The position numbers were made by a program, and so were the translations under genes. Positions 52,662 to 61,409 of a stretch of DNA of 64,000 bases are shown here, one piece after another (position 1 is the stretch's first letter; each line of letters begins with the position of its first letter). The notes below the pieces were generated by a model that had not been told where the DNA came from, did not search any database, and was given only the letters and a program-made list of their open reading frames with translations. This DNA comes from CAWDDG01 sp963801065 (GTDB lineage: Bacteria > Actinomycetota > Actinomycetes > Jiangellales > Jiangellaceae). Location: positions 183,700-247,699 of the forward strand of contig CAWDDG010000009.1 of NCBI GenBank assembly GCA_963801065.1, written 5' to 3'.

Positions 52662-53690
52662 TCAAAGGCCGAGGTCGCGGCTGGTGGTGGTCGCGAGCGC
52701 CTCGGCGGGTCGGATGTAGTGGTTGAGGAGGGTGCCGAGGTCCCGGTGGCGGGTCTGGGCGGCGATCCGGTCGATCGGGGCGCCGTTGAGTGCGGCGGTG
52801 GTGGCATGGCCGGCGCGCAGCGAGTGCCCGGTGACCTGGATGCCGTCGAAGCCGGCCGCGTCGGCGCGGGCCTGCACGAGCCTGCTGACCGGCTCGGGGG
52901 CCGATCCGCTCGGTCGTGGCGGTGCCCGATCGGTAGACCCGGGTGAAGAGCGCACCAGGGCCTGCGGGGCGGATCGCTGAGCCAGCGTCGAGTGCCCGGA
53001 TGATCGGTGTGGCGGTGCTCCCCGCGGGCGACTCCGACGAGTTGCCCGCGACCGTCCTGGTCGGTCTTTGACCGGCGTACCGCCACCAGGACGCCGCTGG
53101 GCTTGGCGATGATGTCGGCGAGGTCGAGGGCGGAGAGCTCTCCGGGACGCAGCGCCGAGGCGTAGCCGAGCAGGATGACGGCACGGTCACGTACGCCGAT
53201 CGCGCGTCGCTGCGTCGATGCTCGACACCAGCCGGCCGAGCTCGGCGACGGTGAGCGGGTGGGTCTGACGTCGGGGCGCGGTGCCCATGATGCGGCGCAG
53301 CCCACGACGGACACGTCGCACGACGACATCGGTGGTCAGGTCTGGCAGGCCCTCTTGGTGGTGTCGGTGGGCAATTGCGAAGCAGGCGCCGTCGAGGGTC
53401 CCGAAGCAGATCCCGGACTCGGCTCGCTCGGTGAGGTAGGCGGCTAAGGCTTCCGGGGCGGCCGGCAGTGCAGCAACGTCGCGTCCGCGACACCAGATCT
53501 CCCACCGGTGCCAGGCGGAGGCGTAGGCGGTGCGGGTGGATTGCGCGAGTTCGGCGTCGATAGCCGCGGCGATCCGTTCGGCGTCGCCCGGGGTCAGCCC
53601 GCCCGGACCGGGGGTACGAGCGCGCGCAGCGGACAACGCGGGAGCCGCCGCAGGGGCTATGAACTGGCTGGTCATGGACCACGCTCGCCT
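52662..53690 (-). pseudogene. Tyrosine recombinase adjoining the second tRNA-fMet fragment
   Basis: A different family from copies a-d. N-terminal part (about 53675-53200): LTPGDAERIAAAIDAELAQS TRTAYASAWHRWEIWC, a core-binding domain. A second frame gives IGVRDRAVILLGYASALRPG ELSALDLADIIAKPSGVLVA VRRSKTDQDG, holding the first catalytic Arg. The last frame (about 52955-52662) gives VTGHSLRAGHATTAALNGAP IDRIAAQTRHRDLGTLLNHY with HxLR, His and Tyr. At least two frameshifts. It probably inserted the 18.3-53.8 kb element. Confidence 0.8.
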
Positions 53691-53772
53691 ACCTGCAGCT
53701 GCCCGCGGGGTGAGCCGGGAGAAGTAGCCTCCGGGAAAGGAGGGTTTCGGAGGTGGATCAAGTCCCACACAC

Positions 53773-53811
53773 TTTCAGGCCCGGGATTCGCGCTGAATCC
53801 CGAGCCTGAAA
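53773..53811 (-). terminator. 17-bp-stem hairpin downstream of the tRNA-fMet end
   Basis: TTTCAGGCCCGGGATTC (53773-53789) pairs with GAATCCCGAGCCTGAAA (53795-53811), one non-Watson-Crick position, loop GCGCT. A short A/T stretch flanks it. It is the probable natural terminator of initiator tRNA; homologous to 18220-18256. Confidence 0.7.
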
Positions 53812-53813
53812 TT

Positions 53814-53850
53814 TGTAGCGGGGGCAGGATTTGAACCTGCGACCTCTGGA
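53814..53850 (-). other. Attachment-site-like 3' fragment of initiator tRNA (fMet), second copy
   Basis: Minus strand: TCCAGAGGTCGCAGG, TTCAAATCCTGCCCC, CGCTACAA. It matches 18258-18298 except for the TGC insertion there and CAA for CCA here. No 5' half of a tRNA follows upstream, where sequence diverges at once (CTTCGTCGACT against ATCGCACGGG). Interpreted as the right-hand direct repeat of an integrated element. Confidence 0.75.
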
Positions 53851-54159
53851 CTTCGTCGACTCTGCCGAGTGCTACCCATCATTGCGGAGCCAAGCCGATT
53901 CACGCTTGGTGGTGCGGGGAGCAACGCCTTTGTCACTACCGACTGTAACCCAGTAGGACGGCCTGGTGCTGGCCCAATCCGGACACTAAACGGACAGTGC
54001 TCGAATCCTCCGAGGCTGGCAGCACACCATCTCCGGAAGCTACACAAGCGGCTACTAGACGCACCTGTGAGAACGCCCGGATCGCAGGCATGTACGCGCG
54101 TTCGATGAGGCTCGCTCGGTCGGCGGCCCGCGCTTTGGGTCGGGTGCTTCGATGAAGGT

Positions 54160-54635
54160 ATGACAAGTCACGATGAGGTTCCCCGCGTTGTCAGCGCCAG
54201 TCGCGAGATCGCGGCAGGGCCTCAAGAGATCTTCGAGCTCCTCGCGGATCCGACTCAACAACCACGCTGGGACGGCAACGACAACCTGGCCGAGGCGCCT
54301 GCCGGGCAACGGATCCGCCGCACAGGTGACGTGTTCTTGATGACGACCACCAAGGGCAACGTCCGGGAGAATCACGTGGTCGAGTTCGACGAGGGCCGAC
54401 GCGTTGCCTGGACACCGGCCGAGCCGGGGCGGCCACCGCCGGGGCACCTCTGGCGCTGGGAACTGGAGCCGATCGACGCGTCTCGCACGCGGGTCACCCA
54501 CACGTACGACTGGACCGGTTGACGGACGAGAAGCGCTTCCCGCGAGCCCGAGCCACCACGGCCGATAAGCTTCGGGCCTCGCTCGACCGCCTCGCCGCCG
54601 TTGTCGAGGGTTCTGACCAGCCACTGACCCAGTGA
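54160..54635 (+). pseudogene. SRPBCC-domain protein, one frameshift near the end
   Basis: MTSHDEVPRVVSASREIAAG PQEIFELLADPTQQPRWDGN is the START/SRPBCC opening; FLMTTTKGNVRENHVVEFDE and LWRWELEPIDASRTRVTHTY DWTG follow, then TGA at 54520. One missing base would continue LTDEKRFPRARATTADKLRA SLDRLAAVVEGSDQPLTQ to a stop at 54635, the expected last helix. It is therefore a full gene with one lesion. Such proteins bind hydrophobic ligands. Confidence 0.8.
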
Positions 54636-54714
54636 CCCGCGACGTCGGCGGCCGCCGAAATGCAGCCTTGCGCTCACCGGCATGATCGCGCGGATCGCGG
54701 CTACCTGTGAGTTG

Positions 54715-54850
54715 GGTTAGGGCCGGTCTGGCCAGACTCGGTCTGGTGACCGCCAAGTCCCGCCGATGGCGCCGCCAGGACTATGTGCGGTGGGAGCGCC
54801 TGGCGCCGATGCAGCCGTGGCAGACCTCGGATAGCGCTGAATGTCAAACG
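54715..54850 (+). pseudogene. IS481-like transposase scrap (HTH end)
   Basis: Reads VRAGLARLGLVTAKSRRWRR then QDYVRWERLAPMQPWQTS. The pattern GLV.....+R++.Y.RWER.APM.(L/P)WQ is the link between the helix-turn-helix and catalytic core of IS481-family transposases. No more of the gene is present. Confidence 0.5.
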
Positions 54851-54960
54851 GGGCTGATGCCGGCGCGCCGAATGCCTTGATGGGGTCGTAGAGCTGACCG
54901 GTGGCCGGCGGTGGTGGAGCTGGCCGAACATACGGTTGACAGGCGGCCCAGGGCGGCAGT

Positions 54961-55003
54961 GTGACGGTCTCCTCACCCGCGGTGTGACGGTCTCCTCGCC
55001 CGC
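54961..55003. repeat. Two tandem 20-base repeats
   Basis: GTGACGGTCTCCTCACCCGC at 54961 and GTGACGGTCTCCTCGCCCGC at 54984, period 23. It lies next to the IS481-like scrap and may be part of an IS end. Confidence 0.5.
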
Positions 55004-55126
55004 GGCGATGGGCGTCGTGCTCTTTAGCGAGCGGGTGATTGGTGATGGCCATGAAGGCCGAACTGAACCCCACGGCTGCGAGACGGTCGTTCTTGAAGCG
55101 ACCGGGGTTCGGACCTCAGCCCGGCG

Positions 55127-55654
55127 GTGGGTTCAACTCGTAGCGGTCGATGATGTCCGGAAGCCAGGCGGGCCGACCGAACTGCAGTCCATAGGTCGTC
55201 GGCGAGAGCGGCGACTGAGTTTGGTCGAACGCGGGCGGCCCGGCGGTGAGCGAGATCTGACGACGTCTCGGAAGAAGCTTTCGAATCCCGGCCGGGCTGA
55301 TGATCTCGATCATTCGTCCGAGCGGGGGTGTAACCCGCGTTCCACATGGCGTGCATTTCGCCGCGAGGCTTGGTGATGTAGCCGCCGGGACCGAGGACCG
55401 CTTCCCGTTCGCCGGATCGGAAAGCCGATTTCTCCTTCGCTCACGATGGAGTACTCGTCTTCCCGAGTGTGCAGGTGCGGCGGCACCAGGGCCCCGACCC
55501 GAACGGATGCTCGACCACCGAAACCGTCCCGTTTGTGTCCTCGCCCCACAGCTTGAATGCAACACCGATCGCCCCAAGCTCGCGGATCTCACACCCTCGG
55601 TTGGCTGGACCACCGTCAGAGGTGGCGGGCTCCCCTCAACCATACATACCTCCA
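55127..55654 (-). pseudogene. Cupin protein, heavily frame-shifted
   Basis: Frames from 55654 onward: MEVCMVEGSPPPLTVVQPTE, then GALVPPHLHTREDEYSIVSE GEIGF with the PPHLHxxEDE.y.V(S/L)EGE cupin motif 1, then HAMWNAGYTPAR-like and RMIEIISPAGIRKLL with VRPNSVAALADDL fragments. At least four frame changes are needed. Originally about 170 aa, a metal cupin. Confidence 0.6.
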
Positions 55655-56055
55655 ACTTGTAGGCACTGAATCCTTGCTGAAAGGCCGTCCCTGGGACGGC
55701 ACAGTGTCAACGCTTGTCGCGAAGCGGAGGGCGATGCTACTTCGCCTTCATGCTGCTCTACAAACCATGGTGGCATCAAAATCGGCTGCTGTCCCGGAGA
55801 AGTCGCCACCAGTGACCCGAATCGAATCTGGAACCGTTGTGCTAAGTGCTTGATCGACGCGCCTAAACATCAATAGCCCAACTCCTGTCCCCAACACCCG
55901 AACCGGTCAAGGAGGTGGCGCCCCCGGCAATGATCGTGTCATAGTTTCAACCGGCACCCGCCACCGCGAAGACCCACACACGCGGCGAGTTACACCACTC
56001 GGCGGGGCGTAACTGCCCCTAGGCGTTAGAGGCGGGGGATGGTTCTCTCGCCCGA
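55655..56055. other. Intergenic stretch, nothing recognised
   Basis: 401 bases of lower coding quality. CCGTCCCTGGGACGG (about 55685) is a short palindrome. It lies between two pseudogenes. Confidence 0.35.
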
Positions 56056-56340
56056 TCATTGCCACTCTACGTGGACGCGTTCGAGCGTTACTGTCAACGA
56101 GCGTCCAAGTGGCCGGCGGACGAGCCCGGGCGCGTAGACGAGCTCGACGGCCCCACCGGGCGCGTCGATCACGATCCTGCCTCGGACCATTTCGCCGGCG
56201 CTGAGGGTGGTGGCATGTATGTCGCACCCAGCGTAGGTCCCACATCGGCACGTTCCGGTTCGCCAGCACATCCCCGCCTGATCGACCACCGCCACCTGCG
56301 ACCGCTTGCCGTGCACATCGATTCCGACGTAGACAGACAT
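56056..56340 (-). pseudogene. IS110-family transposase, N-terminal scrap
   Basis: ATG 56340 opens MSVYVGIDVHGKRSQVAVVD QAG, the IS110 catalytic start (YVGIDVH+++). One base later the frame changes (MLANRNVP in the neighbouring frame), and what follows does not continue the domain. It is unrelated in detail to the scrap at 1910, so the two are separate insertions. Confidence 0.7.
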
Positions 56341-56567
56341 TCCCGGGCCTCCGTCCCGAGCTGGTATCAACGCCGGAGTCGCCCGCAGGCTGCGAACGGC
56401 CTCAACCCTCGACACACTGCGGGCCATCCCAGCGACGTCGTGACCACCCGCGACGAGCGAGAAATGCTTGAAACCTGTGGATCGGCCGGGAGGGCGTACC
56501 TTCCCGATGATCGGATTGAGGTCTCGAGCGAGGCCGACGTTGGCGCGTCGGTCGGGAAGGTACGCCG

Positions 56568-57822
56568 GTGCTCACTGTAGTGGCCGAGGACGGGGCGCGG
56601 CCGCGGAGGACGTCTCGTTGCTCGATGAGGTGGTGCGGGAGGGTGCGCGGCGGATGCTGGCCGCGGCGCTGGAGGCGGAGGTCGAGGCCTACATCGCCGA
56701 GCTGGCAGACGAGCGGGACGAGCGGGCGGGCGGCTGGTGGTCCGCAACGGGCACGCGCAGCCGCGGGAGGTGATGACCGCGGCCGGCGCGGTGGAGGTGC
56801 GCGCGCCGCGGGTGAACGACAAGCGCACCGACCCGGACAGCGGGGAACGTAAGCGGTTCTCGCTCGGTGATCCTGCCGCCGTGGTGCCGAGGGTCGCCGA
56901 AGATCGCCGAGGTGCTGCCGCTGTTGTATCTGCACGGCTGTCCACGGGCGACTTCGTGCCGGCCCTGGAGCCGTTCCTCGGACTCGGCGCGGGCTGTCCG
57001 CGGCGACGATCACCCGGCTGACCCGCAGTGGCAGGACGACCAGCGCGCCTTCGCGGCCCGGGACCTGTCGCGCGTGCGACTACGTGTACGTGTGGGCCGA
57101 CGGCGTGCACTTCAACGTTCGCCTCGACGAGACCCGCCTGTGCCTGCTGGTCCTGGTCGGCGTGCGCGTCGACGGCACCAAGGAACTGGTCGCGCATCGA
57201 CGGACGGGCTATCGGGAGTCCACCGAGTCGTGGGCGGACCTACTGCGCGACTGCCCCGCGCGGCATGCGCGCCCCGGTGCTGGCCGTCGGCGACGGGGCG
57301 CTGGGATTCTGGGGCGCGCTGCGCGAGGTGTTCCCCGAGACCCGCAGCAGCGCTGCTGGGTGCACAAGACCGCCAACGTCCTCGCCGCGCTCCCGAAGTC
57401 GGCGCACCCCGGCGCGAAGCGCGCTGGGCGAGATCTGCAACGCCGAGCGCCCGCCGGGACGCCCAGCGCGGCGATCAAGCGTTCCGACGCGAGTACGGCG
57501 CCAAGTCCCAAGGCGGTCGCCAAGATCACCGACGAAGTCGAGGAGCTGCTGGCGTTCTACGACTACCCCGCCGAGCACTGGGTCCACCTGCGCACCACCA
57601 ACCCGATCGAGTCGACGTTCGCCACCGTCCGGCAGCGCACCAAGGTCACCAAGGGCCCCGGCTCGCGGGCGGCCGGGCTGGCCATGGCGTTCAAGCTGAT
57701 CGAGTCCGCCCAGGACGCTGGCGCGCGGTCAACGCCCCCCACCTCGTCGCCCTCGTCCGTGCCGGCGCCCGTTCGTCAACGGCATGCTCGTTGAACGACC
57801 GGACGAGCAAGCCGTCGCCTAG
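56568..57822 (+). pseudogene. IS256-family (mutator) transposase with multiple frameshifts
   Basis: Across frames: DEVVREGARRMLAAALEAEV EAYIAELADERDE, VRNGHAQPREVMTAAGAVEV RAPRVNDKRTDPDSGERKRF, LPPWCRGSPKIAEVLPLLYL, DYVYVWADGVHFNVRLDETR (first catalytic Asp region), VLAVGDGALGFWGALREVFP (second), RCWVHKTANVLAALPKSAHP, WVHLRTTNPIESTFATVRQR TKVTKGPGS (catalytic Glu). It ends LVERPDEQAVA. All landmarks exist over a normal length of about 415 codons but with six or more frame changes. No clean terminal repeats were found by eye. Confidence 0.85.
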
Positions 57823-58339
57823 GTTCTTTCCTGGTCGACGAAGCCCAGGCGCCGGTTCATCGCGATCGCGGACGCGTTGCGCGGGTGGTGGAACGTCGAG
57901 AGCCACCGGTAGCCCGACGAGCGGACGAAGCGGATCGCCAGCAGTTTCAATGCCAGCGACAGACCCTGCCCGCGGTAGGGCGCGAGCACGCCGGTCATCT
58001 CGCTGAACGCGTATCCCTTGGCCGGTTGCAACGACGTCGGCGACATTCCGATCCACGCGCCGTCGCGGATCGCGAGGATGACACCGTCCGGGTCGAAGGT
58101 GGGCACGTCGATGCGCCGGGTGACGTACGCGTCGTAGGTGTAGAACTCTCCCCGGTCCGGGATATCGGCCGAGCAGGTCTTGTTGAGATCGTAGAGCGCG
58201 CGCCGGTGGCCCGCCGTGTCGCCGAGCTCGGCCATGTCGTGAACCCGATACCCGACTCGCGCGCCCGCCGCAGGTACGGCTCGAACGCCCTGTCGTCGAA
58301 CCCGTCCACGTCCAGCTGAAGGCGTACCCAATCGACCAT
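57819..58339 (-). pseudogene. GNAT acetyltransferase, one frameshift
   Basis: Starts MVDWVRLQLDVDGFDDRAFE PYLRRARESG; one base is missing near 58258 and the next frame continues YRVHDMAELGDTAGHRRALY DLNKTCSADIPDRGEFYTYD, GVLAPYRGQGLSLALKLLAI RFVRSSGYRWLSTFHHPRNA SAIAMNRRLGF. PYRGQGL is the acetyl-CoA loop and N.SAIAMNRRLGF the final helix. The protein would be about 173 aa. Confidence 0.8.
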
Positions 58340-58644
58340 GAACAGACCCTATCCACACCGCAGCGCCGCGTTCCTGGTGGACGCCGCCCGAGACAGACAG
58401 CCTTGCGCACGCCCTCCGCGTGACGAACACGGCGACGTCCGCCCCATGATCGGCATGTGTGTCGCCCTAACAAGATCCGATCCGCCGCCGAGGACGCGTG
58501 GGCCGACGCGCGGAGCACGGACGACCGCGGCGAGCCAGCGCAGCCCGGCGACGCGATGAGTGATTCGCCCGCGCGAGGTGCGAGCCAGGACGGCGACGAC
58601 CACAAGACGTCGAGCTGACTGAGCGGTACCCGGTCAGTGGGTCG
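58340..58644. other. Intergenic stretch, nothing recognised
   Basis: 305 bases. CATGATCGGCATGTGTG (about 58444) is a motif-like word. No convincing gene. Confidence 0.3.
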
Positions 58645-59471
58645 CTAGTCGAGGCCGGCCGAGGTGACCGATGGCGGAGGGCCGGCACGCAGACGTGCGA
58701 GGACCTTCTCGTGATCGTCGGCGAAGTCCCACGGTGACTCGAGCCACCAGGTGGCCCCCGCCTCGGCGTACGGGCGGACCAGCGCGGCGGCGGCCATCGG
58801 ATCGTCGGATGACGTAGCGTGATCGACCACGATGTCGTAGGGCCCGGCGTCTGGACCTCGTTCGGCGAGGGCGTACGCGCGCATCTCGGCCACGACCTCC
58901 GGCGTGAGCCTGGCGACGTGTGGGAGCAGGCCGTCGTACCGCAGCGCTCGGGCCATCGACTTCTGCGCGGCCCCATGCGCCGACTGTCCAGATCGGGATG
59001 CGCGGCTGCTGCACCGGCGGCGGCGGCGGGAAGAAAGTCGTTGCTTTGATCTTGTAGTGCTTGCCGTCGTAGCTAGAATGGCTGCCCGCCCACAGCCCGG
59101 TGAGAATGTCCAGCCCCTCGTCCAGCAACTCCGCGCGCGCCCTGCGATCAGTACCTCGCCAAACGCGGCGAAGCCGGTATCGATCGCGCCAGCCCGACCG
59201 CCAGGATCACCCGCCCGCCCGAAAGATGGTCGAGCGTGACTGTTTCACTGGCCAGCTTCCACGGGCGCATGCGCGACAGCGGCGTCAGGTCGGTGCCGAG
59301 CCGAATGCGCTCGGTTCGCATCGCTGCCGCCGTCAGCGAAACCCAGGCGTCGATCCCCCAGACGGTCTCATACACGAAAAAGCCATCCCAGCCGGCTTGC
59401 TCGGCGAGCTCATAGCGAAATCGGCCGCAGTGCGCGCATCGCCTACGCGGCAACACAAAACCGTACCTCAT
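58645..59471 (-). pseudogene. LLM-class F420-dependent oxidoreductase, several frameshifts
   Basis: Starts MRYGFVLPRRRCAHCGRFRY, where GGDARTAAEFA would be expected, then ELAEQAGWDGFFVYETVWGI, TERIRLGTDLTPLSRMRPWK LASETVTLDHLSGGRVILAV. Further frames give LDILTGLWAGSHSSYDGKHY KIKATTFFPPPPPVQQPRIP IWTVGAW and ADDHEKVLARLRAGPP. R(P/R)W+(L/V)A.E..TLD.LS.GR is the luciferase-like signature. About 275 aa when joined; three or more lesions. Confidence 0.8.
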
Positions 59472-59990
59472 CTGGGCTCCTTTCGCCCGGGCGACGCTAC
59501 GACGGCCACCGACACAGCCCGCCCTCTGGTGTCCGGTGGCGGGTTGTGCACGTCACCGCGGCCGATTTGACGTGTAGAACCCGCCACCAGATGACGAGGA
59601 TCGCGGCGCGATGACGAGGATCGCGATGACGAGGATCGCGGCGCGATGGGTGGGTAGGAGTTCCCCCATGGAGGAGGACCGACGGACCAAGCCGGGGCGA
59701 CGCCGGGTCAGGACCCCCGCGAGATCGATCAGGAACGGACCGGCGAACGCGCCCGTATTGACAATTCCTCGCGACGAGCCGGGGGACGAGTTGATTTCCC
59801 ATCGCCCCTGTTGCGCCTGCAACCAGGACCTCATGGCAACTCCTTCCATTTGCTACTTCTAAGCCTGGATCCACTGCTGGAGCTTGTAAGCCGCGGCGCG
59901 TCTGAAAGATCGGATGCCCTTGGCCACGAACGATGTGTCTTGCGACGATCCGCCGGCCATCATGAGGCGTGTCGCCGAGCGGCTGCAGCG
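59472..59990. other. Scrap region: epimerase piece and micro-repeats
   Basis: At 59761-59835 (minus) VLVAGATGAMGNQLVPRLVA RN is the Rossmann start of an NAD(P)-dependent epimerase, nothing more. At 59591-59645 ATGACGAGGATCGCGGCGCG stands twice with a shortened third unit between. No intact gene. Confidence 0.5.
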
Positions 59991-61018
59991 CTATTTGGAC
60001 AGGTCGAACGAGATGTGTGTGGACAGCGCGTGGAGGAAGTCGGGAGCGTCAAACACTGCGCCGGCAGAGGCAACGCCGACCGTTCTGGTCTGTCCCGCCA
60101 GGAGGCGGTGGACGGCTTCCACGGCGAGCGGCGCGCTGATGGCGTATATGTCCTGGCCGGTTGCTGTGGCGCGTCGTTGGACGCCGCCAGCTTTCACGAC
60201 GACGTCGACGAGGAAGGTCTGGGAGGATCGCCCGCGCTCGTCGACAGCTGCCGGTGCGGGTGTGTCTGGAGCTGATATGTCCCTGGCTGCCTCGACCGTC
60301 ATGTACGTGTGTACCTCGGGGATGGAAAGGTGGCTGGGGACGGTGACGACATCGGCCATCGAGAACTCTCCGACAACCGCCCGGTTGCCCATCGGGGCGG
60401 GAAAGGTCCACTGGAGGGTCGGCAGATCGTCGTCGTGGTACTCCAGGTGCCCGTTGTGTCGCGGACCCGTCGGCCGTTGCGGCGTTCCCGGGAGACCTTT
60501 CCCGCGACGCGGGTGCCGGTCGTGGGGTGCCAGTTGCTCAGCCCGTACGCGATGTGTGCCTCGTCGGCCGCGGTCCAATCGCCCATCGCTGCGGTGGTCA
60601 GCAGGTCTCCGAGGCCGCCGAAGAAAGCCATCGCGGGGACGACCACGGTGCCCGCGGCGCGGGCGCGGTCGGTGAAGTGCGTGAACGTGTCCACGTTGGC
60701 CTCGATCTCGGCCGCCACGTCCACGTACGGGATCCCCGCGCGCAGTGCCGCCTCGATCACCGGGGCGGCGGTCGCAGCGAACGGCCCGGCGCAGTTGATG
60801 ACGGCCGCCGCGCCGGCCAGCGCCCGGTCAAGCGCGGCTGGGTCGTCGACTGACGCCGGCCGGGCGTCAAGCCCCGCACCGGCGGCCAGACCCCGCAGCT
60901 TCTCCGCGTCGCGGCCGGAGAGAATCGGAACGAACCCGCGATCCCGGAGCTCCGCTACCACAAAGCGCCCAGTGTGCCCGTAAGCGCCAAACACAGCCAC
61001 GGAGTGACTCGATCCCAT
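59991..61018 (-). pseudogene. Saccharopine-dehydrogenase-like NAD(P)-binding protein, one frameshift
   Basis: From ATG 61018 (GGGAGAG upstream): MGSSHSVAVFGAYGHTGRFV VAELRDRGFVPILSGRDAEK; AAVINCAGPFAATAAPVIEA ALRAGIPYVDVAAE is the family's NADP-side signature. After SRERRNGRRVR the frame is lost near 60465 and continues HNGHLEYHDDDLPTLQWTFP to HALSTHISFDLSK. Repaired length is about 342 aa. These proteins are reductases of uncertain substrate; not necessarily lysine metabolism. One indel separates it from an intact gene. Confidence 0.8.
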
Positions 61019-61409
61019 CAGCTCTCCCACCCGCTCGAACGATCAACGGCAAGGTCCGCGAAGCCAAATTGTTGAAGTCCCTCGCAGTCTCCCCGGTGTC
61101 CGACCTGGCCTCTTGAGTCCAACGCCGTGTTGCCCGTCCGAGGAGCGCTGCTGGGCGTGGCGTGATCTGCGCCATGGGCCGAGCGGCAGTCGGGGTAATG
61201 ACGTGCTGGGCCGCTTGGCCGAGGATGGCACGGACGCGGTTTCCCCCTCGTTTCAGTGTCGGCAAGCTGGATCACTCCTTCCTCCGGCGGTCTCGACCGA
61301 TGGGACGGATGGCAGGACTGTGCGTCGCGGAGGAGCTGATTCGCATCGGGGGTGACCCCAACCTCGTCCCCAAATGTTCTTCCCGGCTCGACGGAGGGGC
61401 GGGCAGTGA
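61019..61409. other. Region downstream of the regulator pseudogene, with block shared with 3.5 kb
   Basis: Minus-strand 61378-61322 (CGAGGTTGGGGTCACCCCCG A, then CAGCTCCTCCGCGACGCACA G) matches 3531-3582. TTGGGGTCACCCCCGA is again close to the operator palindrome. No gene is recognised in the rest. Confidence 0.45.

Noticed and set aside
18299..53813. Classical integron (IntI plus attC)
   Set aside because: The recombinases a-d have no visible IntI-specific insert, genes point both ways, and motif copies lack the standard attC core GTTRRRY; only a looser cassette analogy is proposed.
18258..53850. Complete tRNA genes at the two tRNA-like sites
   Set aside because: Only the anticodon-stem-to-CCA part is present; no D-arm or anticodon loop lies upstream.
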